A stretch of 64,000 bases of DNA from Tissierella praeacuta_A (GCF_040396155.1 NZ_JBEBOY010000005.1:67390-131389), one strand, 5' to 3'. Positions 26,095-36,031 are shown, counted from the stretch's first letter. Notes: generated by a model from the letters alone, not told the origin. Numbers and translations: made by a program.

Positions 26095-27411
26095 CTATTT
26101 ATTATATTTAGCTAATCTTTCCTTTATTGCTTTTTCATATCCATTTTCTGTAGGTTCGTAATATTTCTTACCTACAAATTCACTTGGCAAATATTGTTGT
26201 GGAATAAAAGCACCTTCATAATCATGGGGATATTTATATCCTATACTATTTCCTAAATTTTTAGCTCCAGGATAAGATCCATCCTTTAAATGGGTGGGAA
26301 CTTTTCCTATTTCCTTAGATTTTATATCTTCTAACGCTCTATTTATACCAACATATGCCGCATTACTTTTTGGGGCAGTAGCTATATATACTACAGCTTG
26401 AGCTAAAGGTATCCGCCCTTCAGGCATACCTATTACATTTACAGCATTGAAAGCTGATACTGCTATGTTTAATGCATTTGGATCAGCATTTCCTACATCC
26501 TCTGATGCACATATAATTATACGTCTTGCAATAAACTTAGGGTCTTCTCCTGCATTAATCATCTTTGCCAGCCAATACAAAGCTGCATCTGGATCCGAAC
26601 CCCTCATACTTTTTATAAAAGCAGAAACAGTATCATAATGTTCATCTCCATCTTTATCATATCTAGCTGTTTTTATCTGAATAGAATCCTTTATTGTATC
26701 TAAATCTATCTGTATTATTCCATTTTCATCTGCAGGTGTAGAAAGTACTCCTATTTCAAGGGAGTTAAGTACAGTTCTTCCATCTCCATCTGCTATAGTG
26801 ATTAAATAGTCTATTGCTTCCTCTGTTATATTTATATTATATTCTCCTAATCCCTTTTCTTTATTGGACATGGCATTTTTTATAAGATTTCTTAGATCTT
26901 CTCTAGTCAAAGATTCTAGTTTTAAAATCATGACTCGAGATAGTAATGCCTTATTTACTTCGAAATAAGGATTCTCTGTAGTAGCACCTATTAAAATAAT
27001 TATTCCCCTTTCTACAAAGGGAAGAAGTGCATCTTGTTGAGATTTATTAAATCTATGTATCTCATCAACAAAAAGAATGGTTCTCTTATTATATAATTTT
27101 AAGTTTTCTTCTGCTCTATTCATTACATCCCTAATATCTTTTACTCCAGATGTTATGGCTGACAATTTTTCAAATGTCATATTTGTAGTATTGGCTATTA
27201 TCATAGCTAAAGTAGTCTTACCTGTTCCAGGAGGTCCAAAAAATATCATGGAAGTAATTCTATCTGCCTTTATTGCTCTACTTAAGAATTTACCTTGTCC
27301 TAAAATATGGTCCTGCCCTACAAATTCATCTATTTTTTCAGGCCTCATCCTATCGGCTAAAGGTGCGTTTGTTTTAAGTTTTTTTTCCATACTTAAAGTA
27401 AATAAATCCAT
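26095..27411 (-). CDS. rarA: Replication-associated recombination protein A (MgsA/RarA) AAA+ ATPase
   Basis: A clamp-loader-like AAA+ ATPase of 438 residues that acts at stalled forks with SSB and the replisome. The Walker A motif GPPGTGKT is at residues 59-66 and Walker B with DEIH at 116-119. GATTENPYFEVN is the sensor-1 strand, and the C-terminal tetramerisation part contains DPDAALYWLAKMI and EDVGNADPNALNIAVSA. AGGTGATA precedes the ATG at 27411. It is unrelated in function to the amino-acid genes on either side and has its own terminator. Confidence 0.96.
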   Translation of the reverse strand: MDLFTLSMEKKLKTNAPLADRMRPEKIDEFVGQDHILGQGKFLSRAIKADRITSMIFFGPPGTGKTTLAMIIANTTNMTFEKLSAITSGVKDIRDVMNRAEENLKLYNKRTILFVDEIHRFNKSQQDALLPFVERGIIILIGATTENPYFEVNKALLSRVMILKLESLTREDLRNLIKNAMSNKEKGLGEYNINITEEAIDYLITIADGDGRTVLNSLEIGVLSTPADENGIIQIDLDTIKDSIQIKTARYDKDGDEHYDTVSAFIKSMRGSDPDAALYWLAKMINAGEDPKFIARRIIICASEDVGNADPNALNIAVSAFNAVNVIGMPEGRIPLAQAVVYIATAPKSNAAYVGINRALEDIKSKEIGKVPTHLKDGSYPGAKNLGNSIGYKYPHDYEGAFIPQQYLPSEFVGKKYYEPTENGYEKAIKERLAKYNK

Positions 27412-27452
27412 ATTATCACCTAATTAATTTATATTACCAGCTTTACTGGTTC

Positions 27453-28616
27453 CTATTTCTGAGAAGCTTTAAACTCTTCCATTATTTTTTCAAATAAATC
27501 TTTATCTTGAATAACTTGAATTCCAGTTTTTACTAAAGCATTAATTGTTATTATCATATTTTCATAAGCCTTATCTGTTAAAGTTGCATCCCTAAATTCC
27601 CTAGTATGTGCAGCAATACTATCATCACCATATATACCAAAGTAAGGATGAATAGCAGGACAAACATGGCTTACATTACCCATGTCTACAGAACCAAAAG
27701 ATACTTTTGTCTTATCAGGATTTTCTATACCCTGAGCCTTTAGGTTTTGACTAAATATCTCAGATAAACTTTCGTTAGTCACTAAATCATCATATGAAAA
27801 CTCATAATTAGACATTTCCAAACTGGTTCCTGTAGCTAAAGCAGCACCTTTAGCACAATTTTTAACCTTTTCTATTAATTCTTTCATATAGGCCTTAGTT
27901 GTAGTTCTTACATAAAATTGAGCAATAGCCAAATCTGGAACTATATTAGCAGCCTTGCCCCCTTCAGTTATAACTCCATGAATTCTAGCAGAAGGCAATA
28001 TATGTTCTCTTAATGCATTTATACTATTAAAAGTCATTATTACTGCATCCAATGCATTGATACCTTTTTCCGGGTCTGAAGCTGCATGTGAAGCCTTACC
28101 TTTAAATGTAAACTGTATAGGTTCTAATGCTAAGGATGTCCCGCTTTTACTATATGTAGATGCTGGATGAGCTAACATAGCTATATCAACATCATTGAAA
28201 GCTCCTTTATCTACCATTGTAACTTTTGCCCCATTAGTTTCTTCTGCTGGTGTCCCAAAAACTACAACATTTCCCCCTATTTCATCTAATAGATGTTTTA
28301 ATACTATGGCTGCTCCTGTATTAGTGGTTCCAAGTAAATTATGACCGCATCCATGTCCTATTTCAGGTAAAGCATCATATTCAGATAAATAACATATTGT
28401 AGGTCCTTCTTTTTTGCTTTTATAATAGGCCTTAAATGCAGTTTTTATACCTAAATATTCTTCCTCTACTTGAAATCCATGCTTTTTTAAAATATCTATA
28501 TGAGCCTTTGAAGATTTAAACTCTTCATTTCCCAATTCTGGATTGTGATAAATATACTCATTTAATTTTTTTAAATCATCTAATATGCTATAAGTAATAC
28601 TGTTAATCTTTTTCAT
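27453..28616 (-). CDS. M20D-type amidohydrolase / aminoacylase
   Basis: A protein of 387 residues. The metal ligands are visible in GHGCGHNLLGTTNTGAA (with the bridging Cys and His of the M20D group), in PAEETNGAK, and in AMLAHPAS. The dimerisation lid follows (FKGKASHAASDPEKGINALD). Relatives include amidohydrolases that cleave N-acyl amino acids or p-aminobenzoyl-glutamate; the substrate here is open. I start at ATG 28616 because AGGTGGG lies eight bases upstream; an ATG three codons earlier overlaps that site. It lies between rarA and the ornithine cluster and may supply amino acids from acylated or peptide forms. Confidence 0.88.
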   Translation of the reverse strand: MKKINSITYSILDDLKKLNEYIYHNPELGNEEFKSSKAHIDILKKHGFQVEEEYLGIKTAFKAYYKSKKEGPTICYLSEYDALPEIGHGCGHNLLGTTNTGAAIVLKHLLDEIGGNVVVFGTPAEETNGAKVTMVDKGAFNDVDIAMLAHPASTYSKSGTSLALEPIQFTFKGKASHAASDPEKGINALDAVIMTFNSINALREHILPSARIHGVITEGGKAANIVPDLAIAQFYVRTTTKAYMKELIEKVKNCAKGAALATGTSLEMSNYEFSYDDLVTNESLSEIFSQNLKAQGIENPDKTKVSFGSVDMGNVSHVCPAIHPYFGIYGDDSIAAHTREFRDATLTDKAYENMIITINALVKTGIQVIQDKDLFEKIMEEFKASQK

Positions 28617-29076
28617 TATATTCATCCCACCTAAAATTATTTTTGAATTTTATTAATAACTTCCTATAATCTATTTTAAAATATTGGATTATTTTCTAAA
28701 GCTATTTATTATTTATTATAACATATAATATTTTCAAAATTATTTCAATAACCAAATTTTCTATTGCTGCAAATTCTATTCTTTATTATATAAGCCATAG
28801 TAATCAATGACTTTTTCCATTATTAAAATATTATATTTGAACTATTGAACCTATTTTACATAAAACAATTTCATTTCTAATCATATAATTAAACAATTTA
28901 ATAATTTCCATATTTAATGGTTCAAGAAAGTATATAAATAAGGAGTATAATTATTTAATTATAGATAAAAAATTTAAATGTAAATTATATGATAATTGCA
29001 AGGGTAAAATAGATTGTTTTAAATTATAATTATATGAATTATCTAAAATACATTCTACAAATTTAACTAATAAACG
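28617..29076. other. AT-rich intergenic stretch, no gene seen
   Basis: About 460 bases between the amidohydrolase gene and the end of the ornithine cluster. No supported gene or RNA was found. A GGAGT on the plus strand near 28943 is followed only by short frames. Confidence 0.55.
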
Positions 29077-29115
29077 ATTAAAGCTCTGGAAAATTTAATT
29101 TTCCAGAGCTTTAAT
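29077..29115 (-). terminator. Long palindrome ending the ornithine operon
   Basis: A perfect 19-base stem (ATTAAAGCTCTGGAAAATT and its complement) with a single-base centre, 6 bases past the orr stop. The tail after it is only partly T-rich. Confidence 0.75.
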
Positions 29116-29121
29116 ATACTA

Positions 29122-30183
29122 TTATAAAATGACTTTTTCAATATACTCAGAGGTCATTCCCCTTAAAATACTGACGTAGGACATCCTAAATTCAATTATA
29201 TCTCCTACTTTATAATTTATCTTACTGTCCGAACCATCTAATATCAGATGGTCTGAGCTACCGCCAAGAATAATTATTCCCTCATCTAATGGATGAAGAG
29301 TTCCAAAATCAACATCCTGTTTTCCCACTGCACAAATAATTCTTTTTCTAATACCTCTATCTATAAATGTAGGTATATTTCCAAAAGCATCTCTACCTAT
29401 TTCTCCAGTAGGAATTGAAGGTTTTTCTTTTACTTCAATAACCTCTACTTGAAGTTTAAATGCATCGTTTTTAGTACCTTCAATTTGTTCTCCATATGCT
29501 GATTCAGTTCCTAGCACTAGTGATTCCCCTAATCTTAAATTATTTAATCTATCAATTTTATTATTAGGCAGTAGATGTACTGTACTTGAATTTCCTCCAG
29601 ATAATATATCTAATCTTAAATTATACTTTTCTTCTATCTGAGTTTCTAACTTAGCTAGCCTATCTAAAATCTCCTTAGATGGAATGACCCCTCCATAACA
29701 AGTTAGATTAGTACCTAGTCCTACAATATTAACTCCCTTTAGCCCTATTATTTTTTCTATAGTCTTAAATAATGATTCTTCATCATAATATCCTTCTCTT
29801 AAATCTCCTAAATCTACCATTAAAATAATATTGTGAACTTTGTTTTTCTTAAAGGCTATCTCTGATATAGCCTTTATTGTAATTAACTCTGAATTAAGAG
29901 AAATATCTGCATACTCTACTATCTTTTCAACTTCAGATTTCATAGGTAATCTTAGCATTATCTTAGGTATATTTAAATCTTTTAATCTCATAAGATTTTC
30001 TATTCTAGAATCTGCTAAATAGGAAACTCCTCCCTCCACATATGCTTTAGCAATTGTAGGATCTCCACAGAAAACTTTAGTTACTCCTGCAACCTTTATA
30101 CCATTATCTTTACATAATCCAACTACAGTTTTTGCATTATTTTTTATTGTTTCTAAATCAATTGTCATTCTGGGATAGCTCAT
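29122..30183 (-). CDS. orr: Ornithine racemase (PLP, alanine racemase fold)
   Basis: A protein of 353 residues. The N-terminal TIM barrel has the PLP lysine at residue 36 (GVTKVFCGD). SGGNSSTVHLL and LRLGESLVLG follow, with a C-terminal beta domain. This is the family of Clostridium sticklandii Orr, which interconverts L- and D-ornithine. D-ornithine is the substrate of the aminomutase encoded upstream in the same operon, which makes ornithine (rather than alanine) the likely substrate. The ATG at 30183 follows AAGGGGGAATAAAAC, four bases after the glmL stop. It is the last gene of the cluster. Confidence 0.93.
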   Translation of the reverse strand: MSYPRMTIDLETIKNNAKTVVGLCKDNGIKVAGVTKVFCGDPTIAKAYVEGGVSYLADSRIENLMRLKDLNIPKIMLRLPMKSEVEKIVEYADISLNSELITIKAISEIAFKKNKVHNIILMVDLGDLREGYYDEESLFKTIEKIIGLKGVNIVGLGTNLTCYGGVIPSKEILDRLAKLETQIEEKYNLRLDILSGGNSSTVHLLPNNKIDRLNNLRLGESLVLGTESAYGEQIEGTKNDAFKLQVEVIEVKEKPSIPTGEIGRDAFGNIPTFIDRGIRKRIICAVGKQDVDFGTLHPLDEGIIILGGSSDHLILDGSDSKINYKVGDIIEFRMSYVSILRGMTSEYIEKVIL

Positions 30184-30187
30184 TGTT

Positions 30188-31552
30188 TTATTCCCCCTTA
30201 AGACTATTTTCCAAAAGCTTTAATGCTTCTTCTGGATATTTTTTAGCCATTACTCCAAGAGAAGCCATTATATAATGATTATCAATAAGTATTTCAGCCT
30301 CAGTATTTGGAAGTAAATCATTTCCTTTATTAGAAAGAGCTATTTCACTAAGTATTACCTTTCTATTAGGCAATCGTGTCAGCGCACCACCTGTACCTAT
30401 TATATATTTGGTTTTAGTTAAATCTTTACCTTCTGCAATAGTCTTCTTACCTGATGGTCCGTATAAATGTTTAAGCTGTCCAGCATGTCTTTTCACTGCT
30501 GTAACAGTGGCATGTAAAGTTAAGGCTTCTACAAATTGTTTTTCCAAATCTGTTTTTGGAATTGGCCTATGGTTGACAATTAAATCTTCCAACTCTTCCA
30601 TTGAAACCTGTAGTTCTTTAACCAGTTCTTCTTTCCCTACCATTTCCACTATATTCTTCATATTTACATAGACACCTAAATCTCCTTCTACAGTCCTTTT
30701 AGCCTTAGGCTCTGGATTTATTAAGATTCTTGATATCTCATCACTGTCTTCTGTCACAGAATGAACATCTGTTGTAGCTCCGCCTACATCTATTGTAATT
30801 AAATCTCCAATATCATCATATAAAAGCTTAGAGGCTTCCATTACAGCCCCCGGAGTAGGCATAATAGGACCATTTACCATATCACGTACACTTTCCATAC
30901 CAGGTGCATGGATTATATGTTTTTCAAATACTTCTTGAATAATCTTTCTTGTAGGCTCTACATTTAGTTCGTCAATTTTTGGATAGACATTATCAACTAT
31001 ATAAAGTTCATTTTCTTTATCTTCAAATATATCTTTTATGTCCTCATGATTTTCTATATTACCTGCATATACTACTGGTATATCTAAATTCATTCCAGCA
31101 ATAAGCTCTGCATTATGAAGTGCTGTATCTCTTTCACCATAATCAACTCCGCCTGCAATTAAAATAATATTAGGTTTTATTTCTTCGATCTTCCTTAAAT
31201 CAGATTTTCTAATCTTCCCTGCCGTAATGAATTTAATATTAGCTCCAGCGCCTAATGCAGCCTCTTTAGCAGCCTTAACAGTCATATCATATACCAACCC
31301 ATGAACTGTCATCCTAAGTCCTCCTGCAGCAGAACTAGTAGCTATTAGTTCCTTATAGTCTATAGACTGGGTAGAAAAGTTATTGGCTAAATCTTCTATT
31401 GCACCTATTAGTCCAATATTCACATCTCCCTCTAAAACAGAGGTAGCCGACTGACCCTGTCCGATAAACTTAGGATTGGACTCTAAATCGTTAAATGCAT
31501 TAACTACAGTTGTAGTACTGCCTATTTCGGCAACTAATAAATCAACTTTCAT
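30188..31552 (-). CDS. glmL: GlmL/MutL-family protein of the ornithine cluster
   Basis: A protein of 454 residues in the actin/Hsp70-like ATPase superfamily. The phosphate loops are in LVAEIGSTTTVVNAF (residues 4-18) and LITIDVGGATTDVHSVTED. Proteins of this family (GlmL, or Or-4 in the ornithine cluster of C. sticklandii) accompany B12-dependent mutases. They are thought to reactivate or protect them, as known for diol dehydratase reactivases; for OraSE this is inference. Its start overlaps the end of oraE by 11 bases, so translation is coupled and the two proteins are probably made in step. Confidence 0.9.
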   Translation of the reverse strand: MKVDLLVAEIGSTTTVVNAFNDLESNPKFIGQGQSATSVLEGDVNIGLIGAIEDLANNFSTQSIDYKELIATSSAAGGLRMTVHGLVYDMTVKAAKEAALGAGANIKFITAGKIRKSDLRKIEEIKPNIILIAGGVDYGERDTALHNAELIAGMNLDIPVVYAGNIENHEDIKDIFEDKENELYIVDNVYPKIDELNVEPTRKIIQEVFEKHIIHAPGMESVRDMVNGPIMPTPGAVMEASKLLYDDIGDLITIDVGGATTDVHSVTEDSDEISRILINPEPKAKRTVEGDLGVYVNMKNIVEMVGKEELVKELQVSMEELEDLIVNHRPIPKTDLEKQFVEALTLHATVTAVKRHAGQLKHLYGPSGKKTIAEGKDLTKTKYIIGTGGALTRLPNRKVILSEIALSNKGNDLLPNTEAEILIDNHYIMASLGVMAKKYPEEALKLLENSLKGE

Positions 31553-33758
31553 TTAACATCTCTCTTCTCTTCTCAACTAAGAAGGTAGCTACATGAGAAC
31601 CTTTTGTTCCTCTTCCGAATCCTACATCCATGCCTGATTCAATGGCTAATTCATTAGATACCTGAGTTCCGCCGGCTGCAAGAATAATCTTATCTCTTAT
31701 ACCTTTTTCAATACATAATTCGTGTAATTTTTTCATGTTTTTATAATGAATATCATCATGAGATATAATTGTTGATGAAAGAATAGCATCAGCATTTAAT
31801 TCTATAGCCGCATCTACTAATTTTTCAACTGGTATTGATGTACCTAACATATGACATTCAATACCATATCTTTCTATTCCACCATGTTTAATATCTATGA
31901 TTTCACGAATTCCTACGGAATGCTCATCTTCGCCAACTGTTGCTGCAACTATTTTCATTGGTCGAGCCTTTATATCGGCTCTTATTTCTTCTTCAGTCAA
32001 TTCCTTTGGCTTTGGAGGTATGACTAAGTCCTTAGTATCTATAGTAAATGCAACTTTACCTTTTAACTCTACACGAGTTCCCTCGGCTTCTTGCATTATT
32101 TCTTTGTGAATTACTTCCACATCTTCTAATCCCATTTTCTTACCTATTTCAATAGCTGCGAATTCTGCCGTTCTTTCATCAGTAGGTAAGAATAAAGTGA
32201 TCAATATTATACCATCGCCTAACCATTCCATCTCAGGCTTAATCTTAGATGTAGTTCTAAGCTCTTTAACTTCTTCTAATCTTACATTTACATTATCATT
32301 CTCATCTAATTCATCTATAAATATTATCTTAGATGGGTCCTCAAATGTTCCGCCACCAATTAAAGCAGCTGGATTATCTACTAATTTTTCATCATATTGA
32401 GCTACATTATTATATCCAAAATGAGCAGTTACTGGAGCTAAATAATCTTCATCTCTTTCATATACAGTTCCTACTCCAACACCTGCATCAGCTTTTCTAA
32501 TTATACCATCTTCATTTCTTTCTGGATAATATCCAGAGTCAACAAAAAATCCTGCTTCTACTGCATTGAAATATCCTCCAACCTCAAGGATTTCTTCCAT
32601 AAATAGAATAGCTCTTTCCTTTAATTCTCTAACCTTATCTGCTAACTCACCTTTATTCCTTTTAATCTCAACCATTTCTCCTAATCCATCCATACCAGCA
32701 AAGGCTTGTTTCGCTGTATCTACTGCATCAATATTATATATATGCCATGGTACATTTCTTCCTTCATCAGGAGTAATTGTAGATTGAATATCCGCCCTAG
32801 TTAATTGAGAAATAAGCAGATTAAGTACATGAGTTACAGTGGCTTCTCTAGTTGAGGATTCCATGTATTTTGTATTCATCTGTGCTCTCATCTTATATTC
32901 TCTAAAAAGGTCCCTTAATGCTACAGCATAAGGCAAATCAAGTCTCATACATGGTGCTGGCGGTGCTGTTGGCGGTACTGTTGAAAGACAGATATTTTCT
33001 TTTTTCATTCCAACTTTTACAGAGAATATTGAATTTATAGCATGCTGTACCATAAGTTCTGGCATTACCTTCCATGCTTCCCTTGCAGTAGCATTTGCAT
33101 TATGAGCTCCGTCTATTTGTGCTATATCTGCCCAAGCCATAACCTGTTTTGCCTCTGCTGCATCAACGAAAGATCTAACCATATTAATATTTCTATAAAG
33201 AACATTATATTGAGGGTCTTGATGCGCTCCATTTACTCCTTCTTCAGCAAACATTACTGCAATTTCTGGTCCTGCTACACCTGAAACATATGAATGGTAG
33301 TTAATTGGTCTGCCAACTTCATCTTCTATAAAATCTAAAGCTTTTCTTTGAGCCCTAACTTGCTTTCTCGAAATAGGAATTCCACCTACACCCTGAGGAG
33401 TTCCTTCTATAAGACTTTCAAAATGAGATTGTCCTGCAGTTCTAATAACCATTATATGGTCTGCTCCATGCCATGCAGCCATTCTCATACGTCTTATATC
33501 ATCTTCAAATCTACCTGAAGCAATTTCTGTTGTAATAACTGCTTTATTTTGCGGGTCTATACTATCAAAATATTTTGCCGCTGGCAGTGGTTGGCTATTC
33601 TCAAGATTTACAGATGTATCATAATATTTAAACTTGCCAATCTGTCTATTTTCTCCTACTCCTTCTCTCCAGTGCCAACCTCTTCTTCTAGGCCTATATT
33701 TATCAATATCTTTAAGAATAAATTCTATATCTAATTTTTCATTTGGCTTCAATTCCAT
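31542..33758 (-). CDS. oraE: D-ornithine 4,5-aminomutase, large subunit
   Basis: A protein of 738 residues that binds both PLP and adenosylcobalamin and moves the terminal amino group of D-ornithine to C4, giving (2R,4S)-2,4-diaminopentanoate. The N-terminal TIM barrel is followed by a Rossmann B12 domain with the base-off motif DEHSVG: D611, H613, G616. K624, eleven residues after the cobalt-ligand His, matches the spacing of His618 and the PLP lysine Lys629 known in the C. sticklandii enzyme, so both catalytic elements are intact. The start codon overlaps the oraS stop by one base (TAATG), as expected for subunits made in equal amounts. Confidence 0.97.
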   Translation of the reverse strand: MELKPNEKLDIEFILKDIDKYRPRRRGWHWREGVGENRQIGKFKYYDTSVNLENSQPLPAAKYFDSIDPQNKAVITTEIASGRFEDDIRRMRMAAWHGADHIMVIRTAGQSHFESLIEGTPQGVGGIPISRKQVRAQRKALDFIEDEVGRPINYHSYVSGVAGPEIAVMFAEEGVNGAHQDPQYNVLYRNINMVRSFVDAAEAKQVMAWADIAQIDGAHNANATAREAWKVMPELMVQHAINSIFSVKVGMKKENICLSTVPPTAPPAPCMRLDLPYAVALRDLFREYKMRAQMNTKYMESSTREATVTHVLNLLISQLTRADIQSTITPDEGRNVPWHIYNIDAVDTAKQAFAGMDGLGEMVEIKRNKGELADKVRELKERAILFMEEILEVGGYFNAVEAGFFVDSGYYPERNEDGIIRKADAGVGVGTVYERDEDYLAPVTAHFGYNNVAQYDEKLVDNPAALIGGGTFEDPSKIIFIDELDENDNVNVRLEEVKELRTTSKIKPEMEWLGDGIILITLFLPTDERTAEFAAIEIGKKMGLEDVEVIHKEIMQEAEGTRVELKGKVAFTIDTKDLVIPPKPKELTEEEIRADIKARPMKIVAATVGEDEHSVGIREIIDIKHGGIERYGIECHMLGTSIPVEKLVDAAIELNADAILSSTIISHDDIHYKNMKKLHELCIEKGIRDKIILAAGGTQVSNELAIESGMDVGFGRGTKGSHVATFLVEKRREMLNES

Positions 33759-34123
33759 TAGTTGACACCTCCTTTAAACAAAGCTACTGCATCATCCCAC
33801 ATTTCACCTTCAATTAGCTTAAGTCCAGTTTCTCTAATATCCATATTCTTTTCCTTAGCTAATTTATATAATATATGTCCTGCACCTTTACCTATAATAC
33901 CTCTATCAATTGCCCCGTCCACAATAGATTTGGCTTCGATACTTGAAAAACCCATTCTTAATAGTACAGATCTTTCAATGGATGGAGATGTATTTTTTCT
34001 AGCCAGTTCGACTATCGGATCAACAATCTTTCCAGCTAATTCCCAAAATCTATGTTCTAATTCCTCTTCTGTTAAATTAGCCAAATGTTTTCTTCTTTCT
34101 TCGAAATCATCTGTTCTACTCAT
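33758..34123 (-). CDS. oraS: D-ornithine 4,5-aminomutase, small subunit
   Basis: A helical protein of 121 residues, equal in size to the known OraS. Key stretch: RSVLLRMGFSSIEAKSIVDG, then GHILYKLAKEKNMDIRETG. It completes the active heterodimer pair with OraE, whose gene follows with a one-base overlap. AGGAGGTCAG lies just upstream of the ATG at 34123, and ortB ends 14 bases before. There is no membrane segment or cofactor motif of its own, consistent with a structural subunit. Confidence 0.96.
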   Translation of the reverse strand: MSRTDDFEERRKHLANLTEEELEHRFWELAGKIVDPIVELARKNTSPSIERSVLLRMGFSSIEAKSIVDGAIDRGIIGKGAGHILYKLAKEKNMDIRETGLKLIEGEMWDDAVALFKGGVN

Positions 34124-34137
34124 TTTCTGACCTCCTA

Positions 34138-35556
34138 TTAATAACTTATTCCTAGCTCATCTAATACAGACTTAACAAATTCAACATTTGATTTTGTATC
34201 TTCAGCAAGGAAATCTAAGTCTTCTTTATTTACTTTAGTTACATTAACATGGTCTACAGCATTTCTAATATAAGACTTTCTATTTCTATCTAAATCTATT
34301 TCATCTAGTTTAATATAGGATGGGTCTTTTGGTAATATAATATTTTTTCCAGGTATTTCTTCAGTTGGATCACCTATTAAAATTTCTATACCATTTTCCT
34401 TAGCAAATGTAAGCTGAGGATTAATATGTTTACCCGCACCTGTATATTCTGTTTCTTGTACTACTATTATTTGGTCCTCATCCATTTCTTGGGCTAATTT
34501 AAATGCAGCTGATAAAGCAGTATTTCCTGCCGGTCCTCTTTCAAGTCCTTCTAGCTGAGCCAATAATTCAGTCATATAGAATACTGTACCTTGATTCATA
34601 GTAACATATCTATCAATATATCTTAATGGTCTAGCAGCTGATCTTGGAACATCTGATCTATCTGGCCAATTAGCAAAAGGTATACCGAATCCTGTGTGTC
34701 CAGTAGTAAAAGATTTTTTATTAAACTGTATATCCGAAGCCATATGAAGTCCTTTTAGACTAACACTTGCCCCTACAATTTGAGTATTAGTTGCTCCTGC
34801 TTTGATAAGTCCTCTAGCAGTACCAGTTAAGTTTCCTCCACCTGCGTTAGTAACAACTACAACATTTGGGTCTTTTCCTTCTTTTTCTCTAAATTCCATA
34901 GATAATTCATACCCTAAAGTCTCAACCCCCGCAATTCCAAATGGAGAATATAAAGAAGCATTAAAATAACCAGTTTCTTCTAATAATATTAAGAAAGTAT
35001 AAAATAATTCTGGCCCAACTGTAAGTTGAACTACTTCTGCACCATAAGCCTCACAAGCCCTAGCTTTTTCAATTATTTCCGGTTGACCTACTCCCCTTGA
35101 ATCATAACATTCTTGAACTATAATACATTTTAAACCTTGCATTGCAGCTTGAGACGCTACTGCAGCACCATAATTACCTGATGTAGCAGCTATAACACCT
35201 TTATAACCTAATTTTTTCGCATGATAACATGCTGTAGCCGCTCTTCTTGCCTTGAAGCTTCCTGAAGGATTACTTGCTTCATCTTTAACAAATATTCTTG
35301 CTCCTTTTCCTTTAGGTGCAAATTTTCTTGCTAATTTAGTTAAATTTCTTAACTCAAGTACAGGTGTATTACCTACTCCTGTTCTTCCTTGAATCTCTTC
35401 AATCTCTTGTAAGCTATATCCAGTTTCTCTCATCATTTTCTCATAATCAAAGGCTACGCTACCTGATTCAAATATTTCATAATCTATGCCTAAAGCCTTT
35501 TTCATTATCTCATCTTTTCTTGCCATAACTCCTTCATAACTCATATCTCTAGCCAT
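34138..35556 (-). CDS. ortB: 2-amino-4-oxopentanoate thiolase, PLP subunit
   Basis: A PLP enzyme of 472 residues with fold-type II (threonine synthase-like) motifs. The Schiff-base lysine is residue 102 in NPSGSFKARRAA, and the glycine-rich phosphate loop appears in VTNAGGGNLTG. With OrtA it cleaves 2-amino-4-oxopentanoate with coenzyme A to alanine and acetyl-CoA, the last step of the oxidative ornithine branch. The ortA stop lies two bases upstream of its ATG. Length and context match OrtB of C. sticklandii. Confidence 0.95.
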   Translation of the reverse strand: MARDMSYEGVMARKDEIMKKALGIDYEIFESGSVAFDYEKMMRETGYSLQEIEEIQGRTGVGNTPVLELRNLTKLARKFAPKGKGARIFVKDEASNPSGSFKARRAATACYHAKKLGYKGVIAATSGNYGAAVASQAAMQGLKCIIVQECYDSRGVGQPEIIEKARACEAYGAEVVQLTVGPELFYTFLILLEETGYFNASLYSPFGIAGVETLGYELSMEFREKEGKDPNVVVVTNAGGGNLTGTARGLIKAGATNTQIVGASVSLKGLHMASDIQFNKKSFTTGHTGFGIPFANWPDRSDVPRSAARPLRYIDRYVTMNQGTVFYMTELLAQLEGLERGPAGNTALSAAFKLAQEMDEDQIIVVQETEYTGAGKHINPQLTFAKENGIEILIGDPTEEIPGKNIILPKDPSYIKLDEIDLDRNRKSYIRNAVDHVNVTKVNKEDLDFLAEDTKSNVEFVKSVLDELGISY

Positions 35557-35558
35557 TA

Positions 35559-35864
35559 TTACTCACCATCCTTTGATAATAATTCCCTTGCTTGACGTCC
35601 TATATATAATAGTTCGGGAACACATTTTCCAAAATCATGTTTATAATAAGGATTAACCTCTAATAAATTACCTTCTACTGTTCTTCCTATATAAGTTTCT
35701 ACTTTTACTTTATCACCTATATTTGCACTATCATTAAGTAAAAACCCTTTAACCCACATTTCCAATGGTACATTTTGTGTATCCCCTGGAATAGTTGTTG
35801 CTCTTTGTCCTACTTCCAATACTATATTATGAATTCTTACCCAATCACCACGTTTTGCATCCAT
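35559..35864 (-). CDS. ortA: 2-amino-4-oxopentanoate thiolase, small subunit
   Basis: A 101-residue beta-rich protein beginning DAKRGDWVRIHNIVLEVGQR, with LEMWVKGFLLNDSANIGD and a C-terminal HDFGKCVPELLYIGRQA. It is the small partner of OrtB; the role of the subunit is not well defined. GGAGGGATAT precedes its ATG, and the PLP subunit follows after two bases. The 167-base gap before it, within the same presumed transcript, is the longest in the operon and contains a perfect hairpin. Confidence 0.94.
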   Translation of the reverse strand: MDAKRGDWVRIHNIVLEVGQRATTIPGDTQNVPLEMWVKGFLLNDSANIGDKVKVETYIGRTVEGNLLEVNPYYKHDFGKCVPELLYIGRQARELLSKDGE

Positions 35865-35975
35865 TATTTATATCCCTCCAATTTATTATACAGTGAATAA
35901 TTAATAACAAATAACATTTTAACATAGATCCTTTTATTCATACAAAATATATATCCTAATTTAAACCTATGTTAT

Positions 35976-35996
35976 TGGGCGAACATAGTTCGCCCA
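35976..35996 (-). other. GC-rich hairpin between ord and ortA
   Basis: TGGGCGAAC pairs perfectly with GTTCGCCCA around a 3-base loop. This is strikingly GC-rich for the region. No T-run follows on the minus strand, so I favour an mRNA processing or partial attenuation element over a full terminator. Confidence 0.6.
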
Positions 35997-36031
35997 TATA
36001 TTTATATTTACTCATTCACCTTCATCATTAA

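Noticed and set aside
33762..34130. 122-codon plus-strand frame opposite oraS
   Set aside because: It exactly mirrors the well-identified oraS gene, lacks a ribosome site and has antisense-type composition.
35885..35890. TATAAT box (minus strand) just before ortA as an internal promoter
   Set aside because: No acceptable -35 box at 16-18 bases, so it is likely chance in AT-rich DNA.
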